Part shown: positions 43,201 through 51,004 of the stretch, one piece after another | Numbering within the stretch: the stretch's first letter is position 1 | Layout of the letters: each line of letters starts with the position of its first letter | NCBI RefSeq assembly: GCF_044891285.1 | Contig: NZ_JAUIYO010000002.1 | Location: 248,001-312,000 of the forward strand | Source: Pseudobacillus lumedeiriae | Lineage (GTDB): Bacteria > Bacillota > Bacilli > Bacillales > Domibacillaceae | Reading direction: 5' to 3' | DNA length: 64,000 bases | Translations under genes and position numbers: made by a program | Notes under the pieces: generated by a model | Databases searched by the model: none | Told to the model about the DNA's origin: nothing | What the model saw: the letters and a program-made list of their open reading frames with translations, nothing else

Positions 43201-44551
43201 TGAAGAGTATGTGTACCGTGCCGGGACGATTGGAACGGTGGCGGATAAAACGGCGTTTGGTTATGTAAAAGGCTACGCGGGAGACAATAATTTGCAGCTG
43301 AGGGGAGCGGAAGTAGACAGGCTTGCTAAAGGCTGTACCGGTGTAAAGAGAACAACGGGGCAGCACCCGGGCGGGATTATTGTCGTACCGGATTATATGG
43401 ATATTTATGACTTCTCTCCCATTCAGTATCCGGCAGACAGTGATAAATCGGAGTGGAAAACGACTCATTTTGATTTCCATTCTATTCATGATAATTTACT
43501 GAAGCTCGATATTCTTGGACACGATGACCCAACGGTTATTCGGATGCTGCAAGATTTGTCCGGCATTGATCCGAAAACCATCCCGACGGATGATCCAGAA
43601 GTGATGAAGATTTTCAGCGGCACGGAATCACTTGGTGTGACAGAGGAACAAATCATGTGCAAGACTGGTACACTTGGTATTCCGGAATTCGGCACACGTT
43701 TTGTCCGGCAGATGCTCGAAGATACAAAGCCGACGACCTTTTCCGAACTTGTTCAGATTTCAGGATTGTCTCACGGAACTGATGTGTGGCTTGGAAATGC
43801 GCAGGAATTGATTCATAATGGCATTTGCGAACTGAGCGATGTAATCGGCTGCCGGGACGATATTATGGTGTACTTAATTTACCAAGGTCTTGAACCTGGC
43901 TTCGCCTTTAAAATCATGGAATCTGTCCGGAAAGGCAAAGGGCTGACAGATGAAATGGAAGAAGAAATGCGCAGTAAGGAAGTGCCTGAATGGTATATCG
44001 ATTCATGTAAGAAAATTAAGTACATGTTCCCGAAGGCGCATGCTGCAGCATATGTATTAATGGCTGTTCGGATCGCTTATTTTAAAGTTCATCTGCCGCT
44101 TCTTTACTATGCGGCCTATTTTACAGTGCGTGCAGAGGATTTCGATATTGATTCGATGGTGAAAGGATCGGCTGCCATTAAGTCGCTTATAGAGGAGATT
44201 AATGCGAAAGGCCTGGAAGCTTCTCCAAAAGAGAAAAGCTTGTTGACCGTACTAGAGCTGGCGCTTGAAATGTGTGAGCGGGGGTTTAAGTTCCAGAAAG
44301 TGGACTTATATCGTTCGAATGCTGATCAGTTTATTATTGATGGTGACTCGCTTATTCCGCCGTTTAACTCTATTCCGGGTCTTGGCACGAATGCTGCTTA
44401 CAATATTGTGAAGGCGCGGGAAGAGGGAGAATTTCTTTCAAAAGAAGACCTGCAGCAGCGTGGAAAAGTATCTAAAACCATTATTGAGTATTTAGATAAT
44501 CATGGCTGTCTTGCGTCACTGCCTGACCAGAATCAGCTCTCTCTCTTTTAA
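40229..44551 (+). CDS. polC: DNA polymerase III alpha subunit, PolC type
   Basis: PolC is the replicative polymerase of low-GC Gram-positives, with proofreading in the same chain. The 1440-residue protein has an N-terminal domain and an OB fold (about 235-330). A PHP domain (ELHLHTPMSQ, about 340) is split by the DEDD 3'-5' exonuclease (FDVETTG near 427, then HNASFD). Next come a zinc-binding Cys4 module (CPQC and NCPDC near 915-945) and the catalytic palm with PDIDLNFSGEYQ near 967. C-terminal fingers and helix-hairpin-helix regions follow. Length matches B. subtilis PolC (about 1437). It starts at ATG behind ATGGAGG. Confidence 0.98.
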   Translation: MNEESQGRRQRFQLLLQQLKLTEDAVVRYFEGAEISKLTVERQTKRWHFSFITETIIPGRVLETFANALNYAFKEIARVTFSITVRNAAVSEELIGEYWTFCVSQLEGISPPMLALLNGRKPMVKGNKLIVSVGNDAEGMTLKNKYGDWICQTYQHYGFPPMMFDVSVTEQEKNDEFQQFLKEKQQEDAERAMQAVIEMQKREESTDQGEEAVSGPLMIGLKIKDDAEFKKLEEIQDEERRIAIEGYVFDAETKELRSGRTLLTFKITDYTDSILVKMFSRDKEDAALYNRMRKGMWVRARGTVQNDTFVRDLVMIANDVNEITPVMRQDMAPEEKKRVELHLHTPMSQMDAVSPIGDLIAQAAKWGHKAIAVTDHAVAQSFPDAYSAGKKHGVKVLYGVEANLVDDGVPIAYNDAHRLLADETYVVFDVETTGLSAVYDTIIELAAVKIKDGDIIDRFESFANPHHPLSATTINLTGITDDLVQNAPEVEEVLKKFKDWTEDAIFVAHNASFDMGFLNAGYTRYGLGKSVNPVIDTLELARFLYPTLKNHRLNTLAKKFDVELTQHHRAIYDAEATGYLFVRMLKDAAEKNISYHDDFNIHMGEGSAYKRARPFHCTILAKNETGLKNLFKLISISHIDYFYRVPRIPRSVLQKHREGLILGSGCDKGEVFESMMQKGIEQAEKAAGFYDYLEVHPKEVYAHLLELELVRDEQALEDIIKNMVELGGKMGLPVVATGNVHYLNPTDKVHRKILINSQGGANPLNRHELPDVHFRTTNEMLDAFSFLGKETAEKIVVENTNKIADMTDEVKPIKDDLYTPKIEGADEEVRNMSYEKARNIYGENLPEIVEARLEKELKSIIGHGFAVIYLISHKLVKKSLDDGYLVGSRGSVGSSFVATMTEITEVNPLPPHYVCPQCQRSEFFNDGSIGSGFDLPDKNCPDCQIRYTKDGHDIPFETFLGFKGDKVPDIDLNFSGEYQPIAHNYTKVLFGEEYVYRAGTIGTVADKTAFGYVKGYAGDNNLQLRGAEVDRLAKGCTGVKRTTGQHPGGIIVVPDYMDIYDFSPIQYPADSDKSEWKTTHFDFHSIHDNLLKLDILGHDDPTVIRMLQDLSGIDPKTIPTDDPEVMKIFSGTESLGVTEEQIMCKTGTLGIPEFGTRFVRQMLEDTKPTTFSELVQISGLSHGTDVWLGNAQELIHNGICELSDVIGCRDDIMVYLIYQGLEPGFAFKIMESVRKGKGLTDEMEEEMRSKEVPEWYIDSCKKIKYMFPKAHAAAYVLMAVRIAYFKVHLPLLYYAAYFTVRAEDFDIDSMVKGSAAIKSLIEEINAKGLEASPKEKSLLTVLELALEMCERGFKFQKVDLYRSNADQFIIDGDSLIPPFNSIPGLGTNAAYNIVKAREEGEFLSKEDLQQRGKVSKTIIEYLDNHGCLASLPDQNQLSLF

Positions 44552-44568
44552 GCGGAAGGGGAGCTGAG

Positions 44569-44597
44569 TTGCATAAAATAAAGGAATATGGTATATT
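44569..44597 (+). promoter_or_regulatory. SigA promoter of the rimP-nusA-infB operon
   Basis: TTGCAT (44569-44574) and TATATT (44592-44597) have an ideal 17-base spacer. Transcription would start near 44604 and run first into the hairpin at 44629-44657. The rest of the 302-base gap (44552-44853) is leader with no other feature I can assign. Confidence 0.65.
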
Positions 44598-44628
44598 TTA
44601 ATGGAAATACTAATTGATAACTCTCTTT

Positions 44629-44664
44629 CGAAAGAGTGGGGCATCCCCACTCTTTCGTGTTTAT
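44629..44664 (+). terminator. Leader hairpin with imperfect T tract upstream of rimP-nusA
   Basis: CGAAAGAGTGGGG (44629-44641) pairs perfectly with CCCCACTCTTTCG (44645-44657) over a 3-base loop, followed by TGTTTAT. The 5' arm also pairs with the preceding CTCTTTCG (44623-44630), giving a weaker competing fold. It lies about 25 bases after the predicted start of transcription, so it looks like a leader attenuator rather than a polC terminator, although it could serve both roles. Confidence 0.65.
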
Positions 44665-44853
44665 AAAAGGGTTTCAATGTGAATCAGAGATTTCATTCAA
44701 CCAAGAGCAGTGAAAACAGCTGCAAAAAGTACGGAGCAACAGAAAGCCAGCTGGAAGTTCATCATCCTGCTTCGCGGGGATGCGGGCGGCAGATTAACGA
44801 CTTTATACTGCTCTTGTCATTCTTCATTGGGAACCAGTGAGATGGAGGTATAT

Positions 44854-45324
44854 ATGAGCAAAGTTATTGAAATCGTGGAAAAAATGGCACAGCCGATTGT
44901 GGAAGACCTACAGTTGGAACTTGTTGATATCGAGTACGTCAAGGAAGGCAAGAATTGGTTCCTGCGCATCTATATTGACAAAGAGCAAGGAGTAGACATC
45001 GAGGAATGTGGAATCGTTAGCGAACGATTGAGTGAAAAGCTGGACGAAACAGATCCAATTCCTTATAACTACTTTTTAGAAGTTTCTTCTCCAGGGGCAG
45101 AGCGTCCTTTGAAAACGATCAGGGACTATGAACGCGCCGTCGGAAAGCGCGTAAACGTAAAAACATACGAACCGATCGAAGGGGAAAAAGCATTCGAAGG
45201 CACATTATTATCATTCGAACAAAAAGAGTTATTGATTGAATACTTAATCAAAACGAGGAAAAAACAAGTAGTCATTCCGTTGGAAAAAGTGGCAAAAGCT
45301 AGGCTGGCTGTTACATTTTCGTAA
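44854..45324 (+). CDS. rimP: Ribosome maturation factor RimP
   Basis: RimP (YlxS) assists 30S subunit maturation around S12. The 156-residue protein has an N-terminal alpha/beta domain (VEDLQLELVDIEYVKEG, then LRIYIDKEQGVDIEEC), the motif YFLEVSSPGAERPL and a C-terminal SH3-like domain. The ATG at 44854 follows ATGGAGG; the open frame extends upstream to 44710 but that part has no ribosome site and no family similarity. It is the first gene of the nusA operon. Confidence 0.95.
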   Translation: MSKVIEIVEKMAQPIVEDLQLELVDIEYVKEGKNWFLRIYIDKEQGVDIEECGIVSERLSEKLDETDPIPYNYFLEVSSPGAERPLKTIRDYERAVGKRVNVKTYEPIEGEKAFEGTLLSFEQKELLIEYLIKTRKKQVVIPLEKVAKARLAVTFS

Positions 45325-45417
45325 AGTAAAATCAGCTATAGCGGTTTTTTTCATGCGGATTGCTTGACTGTAAGTGGAAATGACTGTTTATCATTACGTA
45401 AGGGAGCGAAAAGTCCG

Positions 45418-46536
45418 ATGAGCACTGAACTATACGATGCTCTTTTATATTTGGAAAAAGAAAAGGGAATAGAACAAGGTTTAATCATTGAAGCAATTGA
45501 GGCCGCACTTATTTCCGCATATAAACGAAATTTTAATCAGGCGCAAAATGTTCGTGTTGATTTGAACCTTGAGACAGGTACGATGCGTGTGTTCGCCCGT
45601 AAAGAAGTGGTGGATGAAGTATTTGATTCCCGCTTAGAAATTTCTGAGGCTGATGCCCGCGGGATTAACCCTGCGTATGAGATTGGCGATATCGTCGAGC
45701 TTGAAGTGACACCGAAGGATTTTGGCCGTATTGCCGCACAAACAGCGAAGCAGGTCGTTACCCAACGTGTACGGGAAGCTGAAAGAGGAATTATTTATTC
45801 GGAATTTATCGACCGTGAGGAAGATATTATGACGGGAATTGTCCAGCGTCAAGATTCCCGTTTTATTTATGTCAGCCTCGGGAAAATTGAGGCGCTTTTG
45901 CCGCTTTCTGAGCAAATGCCTAATGAAAGCTATAAGCCGCATGACCGTATCAAAGTCTATATTACGAAGGTGGAGCGGACAACAAAAGGGCCGCAAATCT
46001 TTGTTTCAAGAACGCATCCAGGATTATTAAAGAGACTGTTTGAGCTAGAAGTACCGGAAATCTTTGACGGAACTGTAGAAATTCGTTCTGTTTCCCGCGA
46101 GGCAGGCGATCGTTCGAAGATTTCGGTTTATGCGGAAAATCCTGAAGTAGATCCGGTTGGTGCTTGTGTAGGGCCGAAAGGAAATCGGGTTCAAGCGATT
46201 GTGAATGAATTAAAAGGGGAAAAAATCGATATTGTAAAATGGTCCGAAGATCCGGTTATTTTCGTTGCGAATGCATTAAGTCCATCGAAAGTGGTGGATG
46301 TACAAGTCGATGAAGAAGCGAAAGCAACAACGGTCGTTGTTCCAGACTATCAATTGTCCCTTGCAATTGGGAAGCGGGGGCAAAATGCCCGCCTCGCAGC
46401 AAAGTTGACAGGTTGGAAGATTGATATTAAGAGTGAAACGGATGCCCGCGAAGCTGGAGTCTATCCCCGTGATCACGCGGTATCCGCTATTGAAGACGAA
46501 GAGGCTTACGACTTTTCCTCCGAAGAAATTGAATAA
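45418..46536 (+). CDS. nusA: Transcription elongation/termination factor NusA
   Basis: NusA binds RNA polymerase and RNA, promoting pausing and intrinsic termination. The 372-residue product has the N-terminal polymerase-binding domain, an S1 domain (about 130-200, IMTGIVQRQDSRFIYVSLG) and KH domains with GPKGNRVQAIV and AIGKRGQNARLAA. The acidic C-terminal repeats of E. coli NusA are absent, as usual in Bacillus. The ATG at 45418 follows AAGGGAGCG. Confidence 0.97.
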   Translation: MSTELYDALLYLEKEKGIEQGLIIEAIEAALISAYKRNFNQAQNVRVDLNLETGTMRVFARKEVVDEVFDSRLEISEADARGINPAYEIGDIVELEVTPKDFGRIAAQTAKQVVTQRVREAERGIIYSEFIDREEDIMTGIVQRQDSRFIYVSLGKIEALLPLSEQMPNESYKPHDRIKVYITKVERTTKGPQIFVSRTHPGLLKRLFELEVPEIFDGTVEIRSVSREAGDRSKISVYAENPEVDPVGACVGPKGNRVQAIVNELKGEKIDIVKWSEDPVIFVANALSPSKVVDVQVDEEAKATTVVVPDYQLSLAIGKRGQNARLAAKLTGWKIDIKSETDAREAGVYPRDHAVSAIEDEEAYDFSSEEIE

Positions 46537-46549
46537 GAGGTGAAGAAAC

Positions 46550-46825
46550 ATGGCTCAGCCAAAAAAGGTGCCGCTCAGAAAATGTGTAGCAACGGGTGAA
46601 ATGAAGGCCAAAAAAGAAATGGTGCGCATTGTCCGCTCAAAAGAAGGAGAAGTATCTGTCGATTTGACCGGAAAAAAATCCGGCCGCGGAGCGTATGTAT
46701 CAAAGACAAAAGAAGCAGTGGAGATTGCGAAAACAAAAGGCATTTTATCAAGACAGTTAGATGCGGCTGTGCCAGACAGTGTGTTTGAGGAACTCCTTTC
46801 TTATGTGGAAAAGGAGACGGACTAA
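46550..46825 (+). CDS. rnpM: YlxR/RnpM RNA-binding protein
   Basis: This 91-residue basic protein carries the YlxR signature PLRKCVATGEMKAKKEMVRIVR and GRGAYVSKTKE. Bacillus YlxR was recently linked to RNase P RNA (named RnpM) and also described as a nucleoid-associated regulator. It starts with ATG behind AGAGGTG and lies between nusA and ylxQ. Confidence 0.94.
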   Translation: MAQPKKVPLRKCVATGEMKAKKEMVRIVRSKEGEVSVDLTGKKSGRGAYVSKTKEAVEIAKTKGILSRQLDAAVPDSVFEELLSYVEKETD

Positions 46826-46828
46826 TAG

Positions 46829-47146
46829 ATGAATGAGCCACAGTGGGCAAAGTTGCTGGGATTAGCCAATAGAGCGCGCAAAATTATTTCGGGTGAAGAA
46901 CTGACAATAAAAGAAATTCAAAAAGGCCGGGCAGAGCTAGTACTGCTTTCAGGGGACGCGTCGCCAAACACAAGGAAAAAAATCCAGGACAAAGCCAACT
47001 TTTATCAAGTACCATTAAAGTGGATTGATAATAGGTATGTTCTCGGCCAGGCAATCGGCAAAGAGGCAAGGGTAGTCGCGGCTGTTTTAGATGCAGGGTT
47101 TGCTAAAAAGCTTTCCGCCCTCCTCGATGATACTATGCGGGGGTGA
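46829..47146 (+). CDS. ylxQ: L7Ae-family RNA-binding protein YlxQ
   Basis: The 105-residue product belongs to the L7Ae/L30e family that binds kink-turn RNA. It shows LLGLANRARKIISGEE, ELVLLSGDASPNTRKKI and the C-terminal GKEARVVAAVLDAGFAKKL. In B. subtilis the two such proteins (YbxF, YlxQ) bind kink-turns in vitro, with unclear cellular targets. It starts with ATG three bases after the rnpM stop and ends four bases before infB. Confidence 0.93.
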   Translation: MNEPQWAKLLGLANRARKIISGEELTIKEIQKGRAELVLLSGDASPNTRKKIQDKANFYQVPLKWIDNRYVLGQAIGKEARVVAAVLDAGFAKKLSALLDDTMRG

Positions 47147-47150
47147 ACAT

Positions 47151-49304
47151 ATGAGTAAAAAAAGAGTACATGAATATGCGAAAGAAAAAAACGTGTCAAG
47201 TAAAGTGGTCATTGAAAAACTTAAAGGGTTAAATGTAGAAGTCTCTAACCACATGACTGTTATTGACGAGGAGGCTATACAAAAATTGGAAAAATCTTTC
47301 ACTAATACAAATAAACAAAACAACACAAATTCATCTAACAAACCTGCTGGCAGCTCCCAAGGAACAGGCCAGTCTGCTAACAAAGGAAAAGCAGGAAACA
47401 AAGGATCAGCTGGACAGAAAAACTCCCAGCAAAAAGGATTTAATCAGGGAAAAGGGAACAATAAGAATCAAGGGAGAGGCAAACAACAGGGGAATAAACA
47501 GCGGCAAACAAAACCAGCTGCTGTCCCTCAGCCATCAAAAGTAAAAGAACTTCCTGAAAAAATTACGTTTACAGGCTCATTAACGGTTGTAGAATTGGGG
47601 AAAAAATTAAACCGTGAGCCTTCCGAAATTATTAAAAAGCTGTTTATGGTCGGTGTGATGGCTACGATTAACCAAGAGCTTGACAGTGATGCTATTGAAC
47701 TGATCGCGGGCGAATACGGCGTAGAAGTAGAAGAAGAAATCTTGATCGATAAAGCAGATCTAGAAGTGTACTTTGAAGAAGATAAGGAAGGTAATCAGCA
47801 AGAACGTCCAGCTGTTGTAACGATTATGGGTCACGTTGACCACGGGAAAACAACGCTTCTTGATTCTATTCGTCATACGAAAGTATCAGAAGGTGAAGCT
47901 GGAGGAATTACTCAGCATATCGGTGCATACCAAATTGAAGAAAGTGGCAAGAAGATCACTTTCCTTGATACACCAGGACACGCTGCATTTACTACAATGC
48001 GTGCCCGGGGGGCAAAAATCACAGATATTACAATTCTTGTCGTTGCAGCGGATGATGGAGTGATGCCGCAAACAATTGAAGCGATTAACCATGCGAAAGC
48101 CGCTGAAGTACCGATTATCGTGGCCGTCAACAAAATTGATAAGCCGACAGCGAATCCGGACCGTGTGATGCAGGAATTAACAGAACAAAATCTTGTTCCT
48201 GAGGCATGGGGCGGCGACACGATCTTTGTTCCGCTTTCAGCTAAGACAGGTGAAGGCATTGAACAGCTTCTTGAAATGATCTTGCTTGTAGCGGAAGTGG
48301 AAGAGCTAAAAGCGAACCCAGACCGCCGGGCCATTGGTACAGTTATTGAAGCGGAGCTTGATAAAGGACGCGGTTCTGTTGCGACATTACTTGTGCAAAA
48401 TGGAACATTAAACGTTGGCGACCCTATTGTTGTCGGAAATACGTTTGGGCGTGTTCGTGCAATGGTCAATGACCTGGGGCGCCGTATAAAAACAGCTGGA
48501 CCTTCTACTCCGATTGAAATTACTGGTTTAAATGATGTTCCGCATGCTGGCGACCGTTTTGTTGTGTTTGGGGATGAGAAAACAGCTCGTCAAATCGGTG
48601 AGGCTCGTGCTCAGGAGGCCTTACAGGCACAGCGCAGCGAGAAAACACGTGTCAGCTTAGATAACTTGTTCGAACATATGAAACAAGGGGAAATGAAAGA
48701 ATTAAACATCGTATTGAAGGCGGATGTTCAAGGAACGCTTGAAGCAGTCGCTGCAGCCCTTCAAAAGCTAGAAGTAGAGGGTGTCAATGTGAAGATCATT
48801 CATACAGGAGTCGGTGCGATCACTGAGTCTGATATTATCCTTGCTTCTGCATCAGATGCTATTGTCATTGGCTTTAACGTTCGTCCGGATGTCAACGCAA
48901 AGCGGGCAGCAGATACAGAAGAAGTAGATGTTCGTCTGCACCGTATTATCTATAAAGCCATTGAGGAAATTGAAGCAGCCATGAAAGGGATGCTTGATCC
49001 TGAATTCCAAGAAAAGATTATTGGCCAGGCGGAAGTGCGTCAAACCTTCAAAGTATCTAAAGTGGGAACGATTGCCGGCTCTTATGTTACAGAAGGAAAG
49101 ATTACTCGTGACAGCGGTGTACGCTTAATTCGCGATGGCATCGTGATCTTCGAAGGCGAGATCGATGCACTCAAACGATTTAAAGATGATGCTAAAGAAG
49201 TCAGCCAAGGTTATGAATGTGGAGTGACGATCAAAAACTTTAACGATGTGAAAGAGGGCGACATTATCGAAGCCTTTATTGAGGAAGAAATCGAACGCAA
49301 ATGA
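47151..49304 (+). CDS. infB: Translation initiation factor IF-2
   Basis: IF-2 is the GTPase that places initiator tRNA and joins the subunits. The 717-residue protein has the N-terminal IF2_N fold (MSKKRVHEYAKEKNV), a Gln/Asn/Lys/Gly-rich linker (about 60-130), a second IF2_N fold, the G domain with VTIMGHVDHGKTTLLDSIR, DTPGHAAFT and NKIDK, and C-terminal beta barrels that hold fMet-tRNA. The ATG at 47151 follows GGGGGTG. The stop overlaps the ylxP start. Confidence 0.98.
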   Translation: MSKKRVHEYAKEKNVSSKVVIEKLKGLNVEVSNHMTVIDEEAIQKLEKSFTNTNKQNNTNSSNKPAGSSQGTGQSANKGKAGNKGSAGQKNSQQKGFNQGKGNNKNQGRGKQQGNKQRQTKPAAVPQPSKVKELPEKITFTGSLTVVELGKKLNREPSEIIKKLFMVGVMATINQELDSDAIELIAGEYGVEVEEEILIDKADLEVYFEEDKEGNQQERPAVVTIMGHVDHGKTTLLDSIRHTKVSEGEAGGITQHIGAYQIEESGKKITFLDTPGHAAFTTMRARGAKITDITILVVAADDGVMPQTIEAINHAKAAEVPIIVAVNKIDKPTANPDRVMQELTEQNLVPEAWGGDTIFVPLSAKTGEGIEQLLEMILLVAEVEELKANPDRRAIGTVIEAELDKGRGSVATLLVQNGTLNVGDPIVVGNTFGRVRAMVNDLGRRIKTAGPSTPIEITGLNDVPHAGDRFVVFGDEKTARQIGEARAQEALQAQRSEKTRVSLDNLFEHMKQGEMKELNIVLKADVQGTLEAVAAALQKLEVEGVNVKIIHTGVGAITESDIILASASDAIVIGFNVRPDVNAKRAADTEEVDVRLHRIIYKAIEEIEAAMKGMLDPEFQEKIIGQAEVRQTFKVSKVGTIAGSYVTEGKITRDSGVRLIRDGIVIFEGEIDALKRFKDDAKEVSQGYECGVTIKNFNDVKEGDIIEAFIEEEIERK

Positions 49305-49579
49305 TCGGCTATGTTGAAATAGAGTACGTCATTTACGATTCACACTCGTTGAAGGAAAAACGGGCAGTGCTGCAGCGCACAATCACGCGTCTTAAGCAAA
49401 AGTTAAACGTTTCTGTGGCAGAAATAGACCATCAAGACGTTTGGCAGCGTACAAAACTTGCTGTTGTTACTGTCGCTTCCACTAAGAAGGCAGCGGAAAG
49501 GGAGTTGGAAAATGCCCTGCATTTTCTAGACTCTTTCCCTGAGTGGGAACGGCTTGCTGCTTCCTATGAATGGCTATAG
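49301..49579 (+). CDS. ylxP: DUF503-family protein YlxP
   Basis: The 92-residue protein has the DUF503 signature DSHSLKEKRAVLQRTITRLK and FNVSVAEI-type strand (here LNVSVAEIDHQDVWQRTKLAV). It is conserved between infB and rbfA in Firmicutes. A role in ribosome assembly or translation is likely from context, but the molecular function is not established to my knowledge. It overlaps infB by four bases in ATGA. Confidence 0.92.
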   Translation: MIGYVEIEYVIYDSHSLKEKRAVLQRTITRLKQKLNVSVAEIDHQDVWQRTKLAVVTVASTKKAAERELENALHFLDSFPEWERLAASYEWL

Positions 49580-49592
49580 TGAGGTGAGAAAG

Positions 49593-49946
49593 ATGAGTCT
49601 TCGTTCGAATCGTGTCGGCGAACAAATGAAAAAAGAGCTGACAGATATTTTAAATCGGAAAGTAAAAGATCCCCGCATCGGCTTTATCACTGTCACAGAT
49701 GTAGAAGTGACCGGCGACCTGCAACAGGCAAAGGTGTATATTACAGTGCTGGGAAACGAGCAAGAGCGTGAGGATACATTGAAAGCTTTAACAAAAGCAA
49801 AAGGGTTTATCCGTTCAGAGGTTGGACAGAGAATCCGCCTGCGTAAAACTCCGGAGCTGCTTTTCGAAATAGATGCGTCGATTGAATATGGCAATCGAAT
49901 CGATACGTTGTTAAGGGAAATCGACAGCCGATCAATAGACCAATGA
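49593..49946 (+). CDS. rbfA: Ribosome-binding factor RbfA
   Basis: RbfA is a cold-shock-related factor for 16S rRNA 5' processing and 30S maturation. The 117-residue product is a type II KH fold with RSNRVGEQMKKELTDIL, VKDPRIGFITVTDVEVTGDL and FEIDASIEYGNRID. The ATG at 49593 follows GAGGTGAG; an in-frame codon at 49554 is inside ylxP. A long folded element with a T run follows. Confidence 0.96.
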   Translation: MSLRSNRVGEQMKKELTDILNRKVKDPRIGFITVTDVEVTGDLQQAKVYITVLGNEQEREDTLKALTKAKGFIRSEVGQRIRLRKTPELLFEIDASIEYGNRIDTLLREIDSRSIDQ

Positions 49947-49964
49947 TAAACATCAAAGGATCGT

Positions 49965-50051
49965 AAGGTTCTGGCCTCTTTAGTGAATGTGATATAGACG
50001 CTTGTTCGCACATCTATATTCATTTTCTTTTGAGATGCCGGGGCCTTTTTT
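49965..50051 (+). terminator. Long two-tier hairpin with T run between rbfA and truB
   Basis: The outer helix pairs 49965-49978 (AAGGTTCTGGCCTC) with 50034-50047 (GATGCCGGGGCCTT); 13 of 14 positions pair, counting three G-U. The inner helix pairs 49984-49998 with 50013-50025 (GATATAGA with TCTATATT, extended by GAATG with CATTT after a one-base bulge). The outer helix runs directly into TTTTTT (50046-50051). It looks like a terminator of the nusA operon, but at 87 bases it is unusually long. Confidence 0.65.
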
Positions 50052-50075
50052 ATGCTTGAAAAGGAGAGATAACGA

Positions 50076-50984
50076 ATGAATGGAATACTTCCTCTTTGGA
50101 AAGAAAAAGGCATGACCTCTCATGATTGTGTATTTAAAGTGCGTAAAATCTTAAAAATGAAGAAAGTCGGACATACTGGAACGCTTGATCCGGACGTAGA
50201 AGGAGTGCTTCCTATTTGTCTTGGCCGTGCAACAAAGCTGTCTGAATATATTATGAATTCCGGAAAGATGTATGAAGGGGAAGTGACGATCGGGTATTCA
50301 ACGACTACAGAAGATGCTTCGGGAGAAGTCGTAGAAAGGAAGCCTGTTTATTCACGCATTTCAAGAATGGAGATTCTAGATATTTTCCGTTCGCTCACTG
50401 GAGAAATCACTCAGACTCCTCCAATGTTTTCGGCTGTGAAGGTAAATGGCAAGCGTCTGTATGAATATGCTCGCCAAGGGATAGAAGTAGAAAGGCCTTC
50501 AAGAATAGTAAGGATTGATAAATTAGAGCTTTTGGACGATCGAGAGTGGTTTGAAGGGGAAACGATCCGCTTTTCCTTTCGTGTATCCTGCAGCAAAGGA
50601 ACATATATTCGGACATTGGCTGTGATGATCGGCGAAAAGCTTGGGTATCCAGCACATATGTCAAAACTTGTACGAACGTCTTCAGGAGGATTTGTGAAAC
50701 AGCAATGTGTGACGCTGGATACACTTGCACAGCTTCAAGAAAATGAAGCCGTTCCCTCCGTTCTTCATCCTCTTGAAAAGGGAGTCGAATATTTGCCGAA
50801 ATGGCCAATAAATGATACATTAGCAAAGAAAGTGATGAACGGTTCTGTACTGGATGTTCCAGCAGATTGGCCTGGAAAAGCACAAGAAGCTGCAGTATTT
50901 GAGAATGAGAACTTGCTGGCAATTTATCAGCTCCATCCGGCCAAGCCGGGAAAAGTGAAGCCGATTAAGGTATTAGTTGATTGA
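50076..50984 (+). CDS. truB: tRNA pseudouridine(55) synthase TruB
   Basis: TruB makes pseudouridine 55 in the T-loop of tRNAs. The 302-residue protein shows the catalytic Asp38 in VGHTGTLDPDVEGVLP, the TATKLSEY-type block (ATKLSEYIM), FSAVKVNGKRLYEYAR and YIRTLAVMIGEKLG. A C-terminal PUA-like region is present. The ATG lies behind AAAGGAGAG. Confidence 0.97.
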   Translation: MNGILPLWKEKGMTSHDCVFKVRKILKMKKVGHTGTLDPDVEGVLPICLGRATKLSEYIMNSGKMYEGEVTIGYSTTTEDASGEVVERKPVYSRISRMEILDIFRSLTGEITQTPPMFSAVKVNGKRLYEYARQGIEVERPSRIVRIDKLELLDDREWFEGETIRFSFRVSCSKGTYIRTLAVMIGEKLGYPAHMSKLVRTSSGGFVKQQCVTLDTLAQLQENEAVPSVLHPLEKGVEYLPKWPINDTLAKKVMNGSVLDVPADWPGKAQEAAVFENENLLAIYQLHPAKPGKVKPIKVLVD

Positions 50985-51004
50985 TGGGAAGATAGGTGAA
51001 AACG

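Noticed and set aside
44710..44853. N-terminal extension of RimP by 48 codons
   Set aside because: The extension has no family similarity, and the ATG at 44854 has an ideal ATGGAGG ribosome site.
47912..48469. Open frame of 185 codons on the - strand inside infB
   Set aside because: It is a shadow of the infB GTPase region, with no ribosome site and low-complexity Ser/Thr/Ile content typical of antisense frames.
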